A DNA stretch of 64,000 nt from Vagococcus fluvialis (GTDB lineage Bacteria; Bacillota; Bacilli; Lactobacillales; Vagococcaceae), in contig NZ_QPJV01000010.1 in NCBI RefSeq assembly GCF_003337315.1, positions 31,583-95,582 on the forward strand, read 5' to 3'. The position numbers and the translations under genes were made by a program. Of this stretch, positions 56,433-64,000 are shown piece by piece (the stretch's first letter is position 1; the number at the start of each line of letters is the position of its first letter). The notes beneath the pieces are model-generated. The model did no database searches. It was given only the letters and a program-made list of their open reading frames with translations, and was not told the origin of the DNA.

Positions 56433-56463
56433 AAAACTGGCGAGTTATGTCGCCAGTTTTTTT
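56433..56463 (+). terminator. Rho-independent terminator
   Basis: AAAACTGGCG and CGCCAGTTTT form a perfect 10-bp stem with an 8-nt loop, followed by a T run. Confidence 0.9.
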
Positions 56464-56608
56464 GTCTTTTAAATTAGATAAAAATAACAATAATTATTAG
56501 GTTAAAATATTAGTATAAGTTTTTTTTAGTTAATAGAAAAAAGATGATATTAATTTTACTTGGAAGTGGTTGCATAATACAGGTAACAACTATTTAGGAG
56601 TGAAATAT

Positions 56609-57409
56609 ATGTCAGATTGGTTAGGTATTAAAGAAAAAGTGGTTATTGTAACAGGAGGTTCTTCTGGTATTGGAGCTAGTGTTGTTTCTGCTTTATTGGA
56701 TGAAGGGGTTAAAGTAGCAAACTTTGATTTAAATGAGGGATCAGTTACTCATGAGAATTTACATTTTGTGAAAGTGGATGTTTCTAATCGTAAAAATGTA
56801 GAAGAAGCTGTAGCAGAAGTGGTTTCAAAATTTGGAACAATTGACGGTTTAGTCAATAATGCAGGGATTAATATTCCTCGATTGTTAGTAGATGCAAAAA
56901 AATCCCATAGTGAATATGAATTATCAGATGATGTCTTTGATAAAATTATAGCGATTAATCAAAAAGGATTATTTTTAATGAGCCAAGCTGTAGGGAGAAT
57001 ATTAGTAGAAAAACAATCTGGTGTGATTATTAATATGTCCTCAGAAAGTGGTTTAGAAGGCTCAGAAGGACAAAGCGCTTATGCTGCGACAAAAGCTGCT
57101 GTTAATAGCTATACAAGATCATGGTCAAAAGAATTAGGAAAACAAGGAGTAAGAGTTGTTGGAATTGCTCCAGGAATTATGGAAGAAACCGGTTTAAGAA
57201 CATTAGCTTATGAAACAGCACTTGCTTACACAAGAAATATTTCTGTTGAGGAATTAAGAGCTGGATATAGCAAAACAAGTACGATTCCACTTGGCCGAAG
57301 TGGAAAATTATCTGAGGTAGCAGATTTAGTATGTTACTTCTTATCAGACCGTTCTAGTTACATTACAGGGGTAACAACTAATGTGGCTGGAGGAAAAACA
57401 AGGGGTTAA
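56609..57409 (+). CDS. srlD: Sorbitol-6-phosphate 2-dehydrogenase (SDR family)
   Basis: The 266-residue SDR has the NAD-binding loop VTGGSSGIGASV, NNAGINIPR, the catalytic Ser in MSSESGLEG and the YAATK motif. It matches the length and the IAPGIMEETGLRTLAYE region of Lactobacillus/Enterococcus sorbitol-6-phosphate dehydrogenases, which oxidise sorbitol-6-phosphate to fructose-6-phosphate. ATG 56609 is chosen because TAGGAGTG lies 7 nt upstream; an in-frame ATG at 56570 has no such site. It is the first gene of the sorbitol operon. Confidence 0.92.
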   Translation: MSDWLGIKEKVVIVTGGSSGIGASVVSALLDEGVKVANFDLNEGSVTHENLHFVKVDVSNRKNVEEAVAEVVSKFGTIDGLVNNAGINIPRLLVDAKKSHSEYELSDDVFDKIIAINQKGLFLMSQAVGRILVEKQSGVIINMSSESGLEGSEGQSAYAATKAAVNSYTRSWSKELGKQGVRVVGIAPGIMEETGLRTLAYETALAYTRNISVEELRAGYSKTSTIPLGRSGKLSEVADLVCYFLSDRSSYITGVTTNVAGGKTRG

Positions 57410-57427
57410 TAGAAGTGAGGGATTCGT

Positions 57428-59275
57428 TTGTCACAAATTGTAATGTGGTATGACCTATTAAATGTATTTGTTACATATGGTCAAATTGAAGAAGTTGAGT
57501 TAAAAGAAATTATTGGTAAAAGTTATCCAACTTTAAGAAAAAATATCGAGTTATTAAATGAAGAAATAAAAGGAATTGCAGCTATTTATAAACACGAAAC
57601 AAGTTATGAAATGGAAATACTGGATTATTCGGCCTTTGATAAAATCTTAAAAGGTGGTTTGAAAGAAAGTATCGATTTTAATTCTTCTACTAAACGAATT
57701 GCATTTATTTTAAAGGAATTAATTGAAGCAAGAGAATATGTTTTAATTGATGATTTAGCAGAAAAACTTGAGGTTAGTCGAGGAACAGCTAATAGAGATT
57801 TACAAGAAGTAAAAGAGATTGTCCAACATTTTGGAGTCGATTTAATTGGAACACCTAATAAAGGATTAGAAATTAAAGGTGATGAGTTTGAACTCAGATT
57901 GATTAACTTATATCATATCCATGATTTTTTCCCAACACATATTTTTTTAGAAGATATAAATCCTTTTGTTGATAAATATGCTAAACATAGAAATATTCCT
58001 GAAAATAGCGTGAATACATGGAAAAAAGTATTAGAAATTACACTTGATAGAATTTCCAGTAAAAATAATTTAACAAAACCAATTCCTCATTATACCAATT
58101 ATCAATTAAACGATGAGGCATTTGATGAACTTATTTATCAAATTGAATCTTTATACCGAATTAGTCTAAGTCAGTATGATATTGATTTTATTAGTTTTCC
58201 GCTCAATATTAGTAATACTGGGGCTGTTGAGAAAGTTTATATGAATGAGCCCTTTGTTAGAGATTTATATGATAAGATGCTAAATCATATTTTTAAAATC
58301 ACAAGTGTTGAGTTTGAAAGAGATGAGTTATATGAAAAAATTAGATTTCATTTGTTATATTTATTAAATCGTTTGATTTTTAGAATTGAAAACTATGATT
58401 ATTTCTATGGAGAAATTGAGAAAAAATACCCTTTTGCATATGAAATAGGAAAAGTTGGAATGGAAAAAATTGAAGAGTTAGTAGGACGAGCAGCTTCTGA
58501 AGCCGAAACAAGTTATTTAGCCGTTTATTTTGAATTAATGATGCGTAAAGATCAAAACAAAGAAAAAGAAATAGCAATTGTTTGTAACACAGGTAAAGGA
58601 ACAGCAGCACTTATGAAACAGCAGATCACGCAAGTTTTAGGCAATAATATCAATTTGAAAACATATACAGAAGAAGAATATCAACAAACAAATTTGTCTA
58701 ATTATTTTGCAGTTTTTACAACAGTGCCACTGAAAAATGTTGATAAGAAAGTACCACTTATTAGAATTACTAATTTATTTAATAATGAATGGTTACATTC
58801 AGAGTGGGAAAGAGTAAAAAAAGTAAATCAATTACATTTTGAAAATGTTTCATTTATTTTTACTAAAGTATCGCCAGATATTTCTTATAAAGCTCAACTC
58901 ACGTCAATGATAGAGTCGATGACGTGCTTAGATATGATAGACAAAAATTTCCAAAAAAGAATTTTCAATCGTGAAGATCAACAAACAACAGTTTTTAGTA
59001 ATGGGGTAGCTTTTCCTCACGCAATTAATTTTGGTAGTAAAAAAATCATTTTTCATCTCGGAGTTTTAGAGAAAAACCCAATTGAGAATGATGATATTGA
59101 GTTTATTTTTATGGTTGGTATACCAGATCAAATGAATGATAAGGTTGAATCAGAACTTTTACAGTTATATGATTACATGCTTAGTATTATTTCTAACTCA
59201 CAAAAAGCAAATGAGTTGCATCAAATAAATAATTCAGAAGAGTTCTCAAAATGGGTAAGGAAAGAGGTTTTTTAA
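57428..59275 (+). CDS. PRD-containing transcriptional activator of the sorbitol operon (GutR/MtlR-like)
   Basis: The 615-residue regulator has N-terminal helix-turn-helix elements (LIDDLAEKLEVSRGTANRDL near 105-124), two PRD domains (about 185-385), an EIIB-like segment (IAIVCNTGKGTAALM near 385-400) and a C-terminal EIIA-like domain with FSNGVAFPHAIN. PTS phosphorylation of the PRD His residues would tune its activity. TTG 57428 is preceded by GTGAGGG. It is placed between the dehydrogenase and the GutM/PTS genes, so it most likely activates this operon in response to sorbitol. Confidence 0.88.
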   Translation: MSQIVMWYDLLNVFVTYGQIEEVELKEIIGKSYPTLRKNIELLNEEIKGIAAIYKHETSYEMEILDYSAFDKILKGGLKESIDFNSSTKRIAFILKELIEAREYVLIDDLAEKLEVSRGTANRDLQEVKEIVQHFGVDLIGTPNKGLEIKGDEFELRLINLYHIHDFFPTHIFLEDINPFVDKYAKHRNIPENSVNTWKKVLEITLDRISSKNNLTKPIPHYTNYQLNDEAFDELIYQIESLYRISLSQYDIDFISFPLNISNTGAVEKVYMNEPFVRDLYDKMLNHIFKITSVEFERDELYEKIRFHLLYLLNRLIFRIENYDYFYGEIEKKYPFAYEIGKVGMEKIEELVGRAASEAETSYLAVYFELMMRKDQNKEKEIAIVCNTGKGTAALMKQQITQVLGNNINLKTYTEEEYQQTNLSNYFAVFTTVPLKNVDKKVPLIRITNLFNNEWLHSEWERVKKVNQLHFENVSFIFTKVSPDISYKAQLTSMIESMTCLDMIDKNFQKRIFNREDQQTTVFSNGVAFPHAINFGSKKIIFHLGVLEKNPIENDDIEFIFMVGIPDQMNDKVESELLQLYDYMLSIISNSQKANELHQINNSEEFSKWVRKEVF

Positions 59276-59761
59276 ATGAATTTTATTGTGGTATTAGGAA
59301 TGTTTGGTATCGGGGCTTATTTACTCCAAATTGTTTTTGGAATGAAGCAAATTAAACATTTTAATGAAACTTATCAAATGTTAAGAAGAAAAGGCAAAGT
59401 CGCTATTGGTAGACGGGCTGGAAAAATTAAAGCAGGAACTATTGTGATGTTTGCAGTCAATAATAATGGTGACATTCTTGAATCAGTAAAAATGCAAGGG
59501 GTTACGGTAATGGCTAAATTCAAGTCTTTACCTCAATTTAACGGATTAAATATCCATGATTTATCAGAAAATCATGATTTAGTGGCAAAAGAAAATAAGC
59601 TAATGCAACAAGCTATTATGAATGCAAGAGAAATTTATATTAGAGTTGAAGCTGGAAATTATGTGGAAGACTCACCAGTTTCTCCACTAATGGACGCTAG
59701 AATTCATATGAATATTGCAAAAGAATCGATTCAAAAAAAATTAAAAAGAGGTGTTGAATAA
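59276..59761 (+). CDS. gutM: Glucitol operon activator protein GutM
   Basis: The 161-residue protein matches GutM: one N-terminal membrane helix (IVVLGMFGIGAYLLQIVFG), then RRKGKVAIGRRAGKIKAG and KFKSLPQFNGLNIHDL. GutM helps activate the glucitol (sorbitol) operon; its mechanism is not well known. It starts immediately after the regulator stop and overlaps the EIIC gene by one base. Confidence 0.88.
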   Translation: MNFIVVLGMFGIGAYLLQIVFGMKQIKHFNETYQMLRRKGKVAIGRRAGKIKAGTIVMFAVNNNGDILESVKMQGVTVMAKFKSLPQFNGLNIHDLSENHDLVAKENKLMQQAIMNAREIYIRVEAGNYVEDSPVSPLMDARIHMNIAKESIQKKLKRGVE

Positions 59762-60315
59762 TGCAATTTATAACAAAATTTGCTGAAGGTTTCATGGGAT
59801 TATTTCAAACAGGTGCTGAAACTTTTATTAGTTGGATGACAGGAATTGTACCAGTTGTATTAATGTTAATGGTATTAATGAATACATTAATTGCGTTTTT
59901 AGGAGAAGATAAAGTTGTTAAAGTGGCGAAAATATCTGCTAAAAATCCATTTACTCGTTATCTAGTTTTGCCTTTCCTATCAGCTTTTATGCTAGGAAAT
60001 CCAATGTCTTTTACAATGGCAAGATTTTTACCAGAATACTACAAACCAAGTTACTATGCTGCTCAAGCTCAATTTTGTCACACAAGTAATGGGGTATTTC
60101 CTCATATTAATCCAGGTGAATTATTTGTTTGGTTAGGGATTGCTTCTGGAATAGAGCAATTAGGTTTTAATACAATGGATTTAGCTGTTAGATATATGTT
60201 AGTTGGTATGTTGATGAACTTTATTGGTGGTTGGGTAACAGATTACACAACAGCTTTTGTTTGTAAACAACAAGGCATCACATTAAGTAAAACAGTTGCA
60301 CCTACTCATAATTAA
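59761..60315 (+). CDS. srlA: PTS glucitol/sorbitol EIIC component
   Basis: The 184-residue membrane protein corresponds to GutA/SrlA: KFAEGFMGLFQTGAETFISWMTGIVP near the start, then MLGNPMSFTMARFLPE and CHTSNGVFPHINPGELFVWLGIASG. It forms the sorbitol channel with the C part of the EIIBC protein at 60331. It overlaps GutM by one base (TAATG). Confidence 0.93.
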   Translation: MQFITKFAEGFMGLFQTGAETFISWMTGIVPVVLMLMVLMNTLIAFLGEDKVVKVAKISAKNPFTRYLVLPFLSAFMLGNPMSFTMARFLPEYYKPSYYAAQAQFCHTSNGVFPHINPGELFVWLGIASGIEQLGFNTMDLAVRYMLVGMLMNFIGGWVTDYTTAFVCKQQGITLSKTVAPTHN

Positions 60316-60330
60316 AAGGAGAGAAGAATC

Positions 60331-61326
60331 ATGGCTTATAAAAGTATAAAAGTAACTAAAGGTAATGGTGGTTTTGGTGGTCCTTTAATTATTACACCAA
60401 CAGAAGAAAAACATAAATTTATTTATATTACTGGTGGAGGTGAGAAGCCTGCAATAGTAGATAAAATTGCTGAACTATCTGGAATGGAACCTGTTAATGG
60501 TTTTAAAACATCAATTCCGGATTCAGAAATTGCATTAGCAATTATTGACTGTGGAGGAACACTTCGTTGTGGTATCTATCCTAAAAAAGAAATTCCAACT
60601 ATTAATATTGTACCAACAGGAAAAAGTGGTCCTTTGGCTCAATATATTACAGAAGATATCTACGTATCAGCTGTAGGTGTTAACCAAATTACATCAACTG
60701 AAGAATCAGCAAAAGTTGAAACTAACAACGAGGCAGAACCAGAAAAGAAATTTACTTATAGTACAGATAAAAAAATTACGGAACAACGTGCAGAGCAACA
60801 GAGTTTTATCGCAAAAATTGGTATGGGCGCAGGAAAAGTTGTAGCAACCTTTAATCAGTCAGCTCGTGAAGGTGTACAAACAATGATCAATACGGTTATT
60901 CCTTTTATGGCTTTTGTTTCTTTATTAATAGGAATTATTCAAGGCTCTGGTATTGGTGATTGGTTTGCTAAAATCATGTCACCACTTGCAGGAAATGTAG
61001 TAGGTTTAATGGTGATTGGATTTATCTGTTCATTACCGTTTTTATCTCCATTGTTAGGACCTGGTGCAGTAATTAGTCAGGTTATCGGAACTTTAATCGG
61101 GGTTGAGATTGGACGTGGAAATATCCCACCTCAATTAGCTTTACCAGCACTTTTTGCTATTAATACTCAAAATGCTTGTGATTTTATTCCTGTTGGTTTA
61201 GGTTTAGAAGAAGCTGAGGCTGAAACAGTTGAAGTTGGAGTACCGTCAGTTCTCTATTCACGATTTTTAAATGGTGTACCACGAGTTATTGTGGCATGGT
61301 TAGCAAGTTTTGGATTATATCAATAA
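60331..61326 (+). CDS. srlE: PTS glucitol/sorbitol EIIBC component
   Basis: The 331-residue protein has an N-terminal EIIB domain (about 1-120) with the probable phosphocysteine Cys80 in [11 protein letters not shown], an acidic linker (about 128-150) and a C-terminal membrane domain with about four helices ([31 protein letters not shown]). It transfers phosphate to sorbitol during transport with SrlA. Start ATG behind AAAGGAGAG. Confidence 0.93.
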   Translation: MAYKSIKVTKGNGGFGGPLIITPTEEKHKFIYITGGGEKPAIVDKIAELSGMEPVNGFKTSIPDSEIALAIIDCGGTLRCGIYPKKEIPTINIVPTGKSGPLAQYITEDIYVSAVGVNQITSTEESAKVETNNEAEPEKKFTYSTDKKITEQRAEQQSFIAKIGMGAGKVVATFNQSAREGVQTMINTVIPFMAFVSLLIGIIQGSGIGDWFAKIMSPLAGNVVGLMVIGFICSLPFLSPLLGPGAVISQVIGTLIGVEIGRGNIPPQLALPALFAINTQNACDFIPVGLGLEEAEAETVEVGVPSVLYSRFLNGVPRVIVAWLASFGLYQ

Positions 61327-61354
61327 ATTTTAAAATGAGTTAGGAGCTTTCAAA

Positions 61355-61723
61355 ATGATAACATTATATAAAACAAAAGTAATCAATATTGGAAATGAGG
61401 CAGAGATGTTTCGTGAAGAGGGGATGATTATCCTATTTGGTGAAAATGCACCAGAAAGTTTATCTGATTACTGCTACAATATAAAAGTAGAACCTGTTAC
61501 AGGAGAAATTGAAGCAGGGATGGAACTTAGTATCGGATCAGAAAAATATAGTGTCACAGCTGTAGGCTCTGTTGTTAGAAAAAACTTATCTGAACTAGGG
61601 CATATTACTATCAAATTTGATGGTAGTAGGGAAGCTGAATTGCCAGGAACTTTATATGTAGAAGATAAAGCTTTGCCAGAAATAACTATTGGAGAAGAAA
61701 TTTTTATTTCAGGAGGTCATTAA
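61355..61723 (+). CDS. srlB: PTS glucitol/sorbitol EIIA component
   Basis: The 122-residue protein has the EIIA-Gut fold with ILFGENAPESLSDYC, VTAVGSVVRKNLSELGHITIKFDG and ELPGTLYVE. The E. coli protein as I recall it has His residues after DYC (FIHCHG), where this one reads YNIKVEPVTGEI; the His in LGHITIKFDG is kept. If the phosphorylation site is in the first motif, it is missing here. It ends exactly before the aldolase gene. Confidence 0.88.
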   Translation: MITLYKTKVINIGNEAEMFREEGMIILFGENAPESLSDYCYNIKVEPVTGEIEAGMELSIGSEKYSVTAVGSVVRKNLSELGHITIKFDGSREAELPGTLYVEDKALPEITIGEEIFISGGH

Positions 61724-62392
61724 ATGGAATTAATGTTAGATACAATTGAATTAGATAAAATTGCTTCATATAATGAGTGTTTAAATATTTCAGGAGTAAC
61801 ATCGAATCCGTCAATTATTAAAAAGCATGGAAAAGTAAATATTGAATCTCATATGAAAGAAATCAGAAAAATTATTGGACCTGAGAAAAGTTTACATATT
61901 CAAGTAGTTGGTGTTAGCTCTGAAGACATGATAGCTGATGCTAGAAAAATAATTAATGAGATTGATCAAAATGCGTATGTTAAAATTCCAACAACAACTG
62001 AAGGCTTAAAGGCTATGAAAGAATTAAAAAAAGAAGGATTTAATGTAACAGCTACAGCGATTTATTCTATTTTCCAAGGCTTAATGGCTATTAATGTAGG
62101 CGTTGACTATATAGCTCCCTACTTTAATAGAATGGAGAATATGGGAGTTAATTCATTAGAAGTTTTAACTCATCTACAAAATGAAATTGATCGTTCTAAG
62201 TCTGAAACAAAAATTTTAGCAGCGAGTTTTAAAAATAGTAAACAAGTAGTTGAGGCACTTTCAACTGGAGCTAAGTCTGTTACAATAGGAACAGAGATTA
62301 TTGAAGAAAACTTAGATACTGCAGCTGTTAATCAAGCAGTAATAGATTTTAATCAAGATTGGTTCTCTTTATATAATAAAAATTCTATTTAA
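61724..62392 (+). CDS. Transaldolase-like / fructose-6-phosphate aldolase family protein
   Basis: The 222-residue TIM-barrel protein is of the transaldolase MipB/FSA type, with SGVTSNPSII, the Schiff-base Lys87 in AYVKIPTTTEGLKA and NVTATAIYS. It could split fructose-6-phosphate into dihydroxyacetone and glyceraldehyde-3-phosphate, or act as a transaldolase. The sorbitol pathway makes fructose-6-phosphate, which fits. It starts directly after the EIIA stop. Confidence 0.88.
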   Translation: MELMLDTIELDKIASYNECLNISGVTSNPSIIKKHGKVNIESHMKEIRKIIGPEKSLHIQVVGVSSEDMIADARKIINEIDQNAYVKIPTTTEGLKAMKELKKEGFNVTATAIYSIFQGLMAINVGVDYIAPYFNRMENMGVNSLEVLTHLQNEIDRSKSETKILAASFKNSKQVVEALSTGAKSVTIGTEIIEENLDTAAVNQAVIDFNQDWFSLYNKNSI

Positions 62393-62411
62393 AATAATAA
62401 GAGGTGATGAC

Positions 62412-63080
62412 TTGACCCAGTTAAAATTAATTATATTTGATATGGATGGTGTGTTAGTAGATTCTGAAAAATTTTATATGAAATCAGAATTACAAGTGAT
62501 TCAAAGCTTTGGGAAAGAGGCAAGTGAAGACTATTTAAGAAGTTTTTGTGGAACAACTCAAGATTTTATTTGGGGAAGTATAAAAAAAGACTTTGCTTTA
62601 GATATTTCTTTAGAAGACTTGAAAATTAAAGCCAAGAATCAATTAATCTATTTATTTGAAACAGAAGAAATAGAGGCAATAGAACATGTCGAAAAAACTC
62701 TTTCAAATTTAAAAAAGGCAGGCTATTTATTAGCCGTCGCTTCATCCAGTGAAAGAGAAATTATTAAAAGACATTTAATTGAATTAGATTTTCTAAAATA
62801 TTTTGATTTGATTAAATCTTCTGAGGAAGTAGCTCACTCAAAACCAGCTCCAGATGTTTTTATTGCTGTAGCAGAAGAACTTAAAGTACCGATAGAGCAT
62901 GTGGTAGTCGTTGAAGATTCTACAAATGGTATAAAAGCTGCTAAAAATGCAGAAATGATTTGTATCGGTTATAATAATTTAAATTATCCGCCAATCAACC
63001 AAGAGGCAGCAGATATTATTATTTCTAATATGTCGGAAATAACACCAGAATTTTTAGAAGAACTTGTTAATAAAAAATAA
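62412..63080 (+). CDS. HAD superfamily hydrolase (beta-phosphoglucomutase-like)
   Basis: The 222-residue protein has HAD motifs FDMDGVLVDSE, ASSSERE and HSKPAPDVF with VVVEDSTNGIKAA. It is of the PGM-like sugar-phosphatase type. TTG 62412 follows AGAGGTGATGAC. As last gene of the sorbitol operon it may dephosphorylate a sugar phosphate, for example sorbitol-6-phosphate or an aldolase product, to relieve overload. The exact substrate is unknown. Confidence 0.83.
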   Translation: MTQLKLIIFDMDGVLVDSEKFYMKSELQVIQSFGKEASEDYLRSFCGTTQDFIWGSIKKDFALDISLEDLKIKAKNQLIYLFETEEIEAIEHVEKTLSNLKKAGYLLAVASSSEREIIKRHLIELDFLKYFDLIKSSEEVAHSKPAPDVFIAVAEELKVPIEHVVVVEDSTNGIKAAKNAEMICIGYNNLNYPPINQEAADIIISNMSEITPEFLEELVNKK

Positions 63081-63084
63081 ACAG

Positions 63085-63130
63085 ACACTAATACTTATTG
63101 TTTCTTTACAATTAAGTATTAGTGTTTTTT
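63085..63130 (+). terminator. Rho-independent terminator of the sorbitol operon
   Basis: ACACTAATACTTA (63085-63097) and TAAGTATTAGTGT (63113-63125) are a perfect 13-bp stem followed by a T run. Confidence 0.9.
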
Positions 63131-63205
63131 AACTATTTATATATTTATGTTAAAATAAAGGCGAAAGATGAAGTAGGTTAATTTGTTATTTGAGAGGAGA
63201 GACTA

Positions 63206-63859
63206 ATGAAAGAGAAAGTGTTGGAAAAACAAACTAAAAAAATTGTTTTCTTAGTTTTATTGTTTATTTTAGGTATGTTGATAGGTGGGTTATTAAGTAA
63301 TAATAAACATTTTAACATGTGGCCTTTTAGTCGTAATAAGGCAGTGAGAATTCCTGATAACACCCTTTCAAAAGTTGATTCAGAAACTAAAACTCATGAT
63401 TTATTATTTGTTACCGAAGAAAGTTTGGAATTTAATGTAGAGGCTAATAAAATTATTATCTACATGGAACACTATGAAAAAGATAAATTAATTGAAACTA
63501 AAGAATTAGCAACATTATCAGCAGATACAGTATCCAAGGATAACTTGTATGGAGTTGTTCAGTGGGGAATAGCTGATTGGGATCTAAAGGAAGATAATTT
63601 AAAAGTTGGCTTGATGGTAAATGAAAACACAGTTACTAGTAACTATACGATCATTTCTAAAGAAACATCTGCGGCAGCTAGCAGTGGAATGAGTTATGAA
63701 GAGGAAACGATTACGCTAGATCAACCGATATTAATTGGTTTTTGGGGCTTTGGTGAAGACTCAGCAGGAAGTCTTGAATTTGAGAAAAATGGATTTAATA
63801 AAGAAGAACTACGTACAAATAAAGAATCATTTGCTCTATTTTTTAAGGCAATTGACTAA
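63206..63859 (+). CDS. Unrecognised membrane-anchored protein
   Basis: I do not recognise this 217-residue protein. It has a single N-terminal membrane helix (IVFLVLLFILGMLIGGLL, about residues 13-30) after a basic segment, so the rest should lie outside the cell. The outer part is acidic and looks beta-rich (about 60-210). It starts at ATG 63206 behind GAGGAGAG and is monocistronic. Nothing in the adjacent sorbitol operon explains it. Confidence 0.65.
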   Translation: MKEKVLEKQTKKIVFLVLLFILGMLIGGLLSNNKHFNMWPFSRNKAVRIPDNTLSKVDSETKTHDLLFVTEESLEFNVEANKIIIYMEHYEKDKLIETKELATLSADTVSKDNLYGVVQWGIADWDLKEDNLKVGLMVNENTVTSNYTIISKETSAAASSGMSYEEETITLDQPILIGFWGFGEDSAGSLEFEKNGFNKEELRTNKESFALFFKAID

Positions 63860-64000
63860 CATATAAAGTTGTCGAAAAACTATTCTTATGACAATATGCA
63901 TTCAAAAAGCTAGCTATTAAATAGTCAAGTGAAAGTTATTAAATACTTTTTGATTTTGATATTTATTTTTAAGCAACTTAAATAAACCTAAAAATAATAG

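Noticed and set aside
63860..64000. Possible gene start or regulatory site in the last 140 bases
   Set aside because: The stretch is AT-rich without a convincing promoter, ribosome-binding site or open frame.

Overview
This is a low-GC, AT-rich stretch of a Firmicute genome. Strong Shine-Dalgarno sequences, frequent TTG starts, U-tailed intrinsic terminators, a T-box leader, a Mn2+-type riboswitch, many PTS and ABC sugar systems and LmrCD/EfrAB-like exporters point to Lactobacillales. An Enterococcaceae member such as Vagococcus or Enterococcus is my best guess, but I see no rRNA, tRNA or other marker that would fix the genus. No phage, insertion sequence or CRISPR array was seen.

Layout. 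1-3.4 kb: the tail of an unknown gene, an RpiR-type regulator, and two divergent Gfo/Idh/MocA oxidoreductases, the first broken by a one-base deletion. 3.5-7.3 kb: a CorA-like transporter, then a yybP-ykoY (Mn2+) riboswitch with a terminator controlling a P-type cation ATPase. 7.4-14 kb: a fructo-oligosaccharide locus in msm order (LacI regulator, binding protein, two permeases, GH32 fructosidase, fructokinase); the binding-protein gene is also frameshifted in a poly-A run and the locus has no ATPase gene. 14-23 kb: two parallel beta-glucoside loci, each with a PTS EIIC and a GH1 6-phospho-beta-glucosidase, one with an RpiR regulator and one with a GntR regulator, but no EIIA or EIIB. 23-28.5 kb: an unknown protein, an epimerase, a MerR regulator divergent from an aldo/keto reductase, and a marR-efflux operon preceded by a hairpin leader. 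28.6-34.2 kb: a heterodimeric ABC exporter and a two-component system. 34.2-39 kb: a Met T-box controlling a MetE-like enzyme and a cyclase-family protein, then rluF, a YebC-family protein and truA. 39-45.3 kb: a second heterodimeric ABC exporter, an AraC regulator, an MBL hydrolase and a choloylglycine-hydrolase-family enzyme.

45.3-49 kb holds a sortase-like exported protein, the C-terminal relic of a sulfatase gene, an anaerobic sulfatase-maturating radical SAM enzyme, a TauE/SafE permease and a formylglycine-generating enzyme with both active-site cysteines. 49.1-54.7 kb holds a tightly overlapping minus-strand operon that joins a CUT1-type ABC importer (no ATPase) to a UbiA prenyltransferase and to a cytoplasmic periplasmic-binding-fold protein. 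That combination is the best candidate in the window for an undescribed system. 54.8-63.1 kb: an RluA-family pseudouridine synthase, an ECF S component and a complete sorbitol PTS operon ending in an F6P-aldolase-like protein and a HAD phosphatase. 63.2 kb: an unknown membrane-anchored protein.

Cross-cutting signals. Three reading frames (1312, 8519 and 46042) are each broken by what looks like loss of one A from a poly-A run. Long hairpin elements (two copies of one family in opposite orientations, plus one unrelated hairpin) each sit directly behind a short gene-end hairpin. Two promoters 11 kb apart share a MerR-type operator with a 19-bp spacer.
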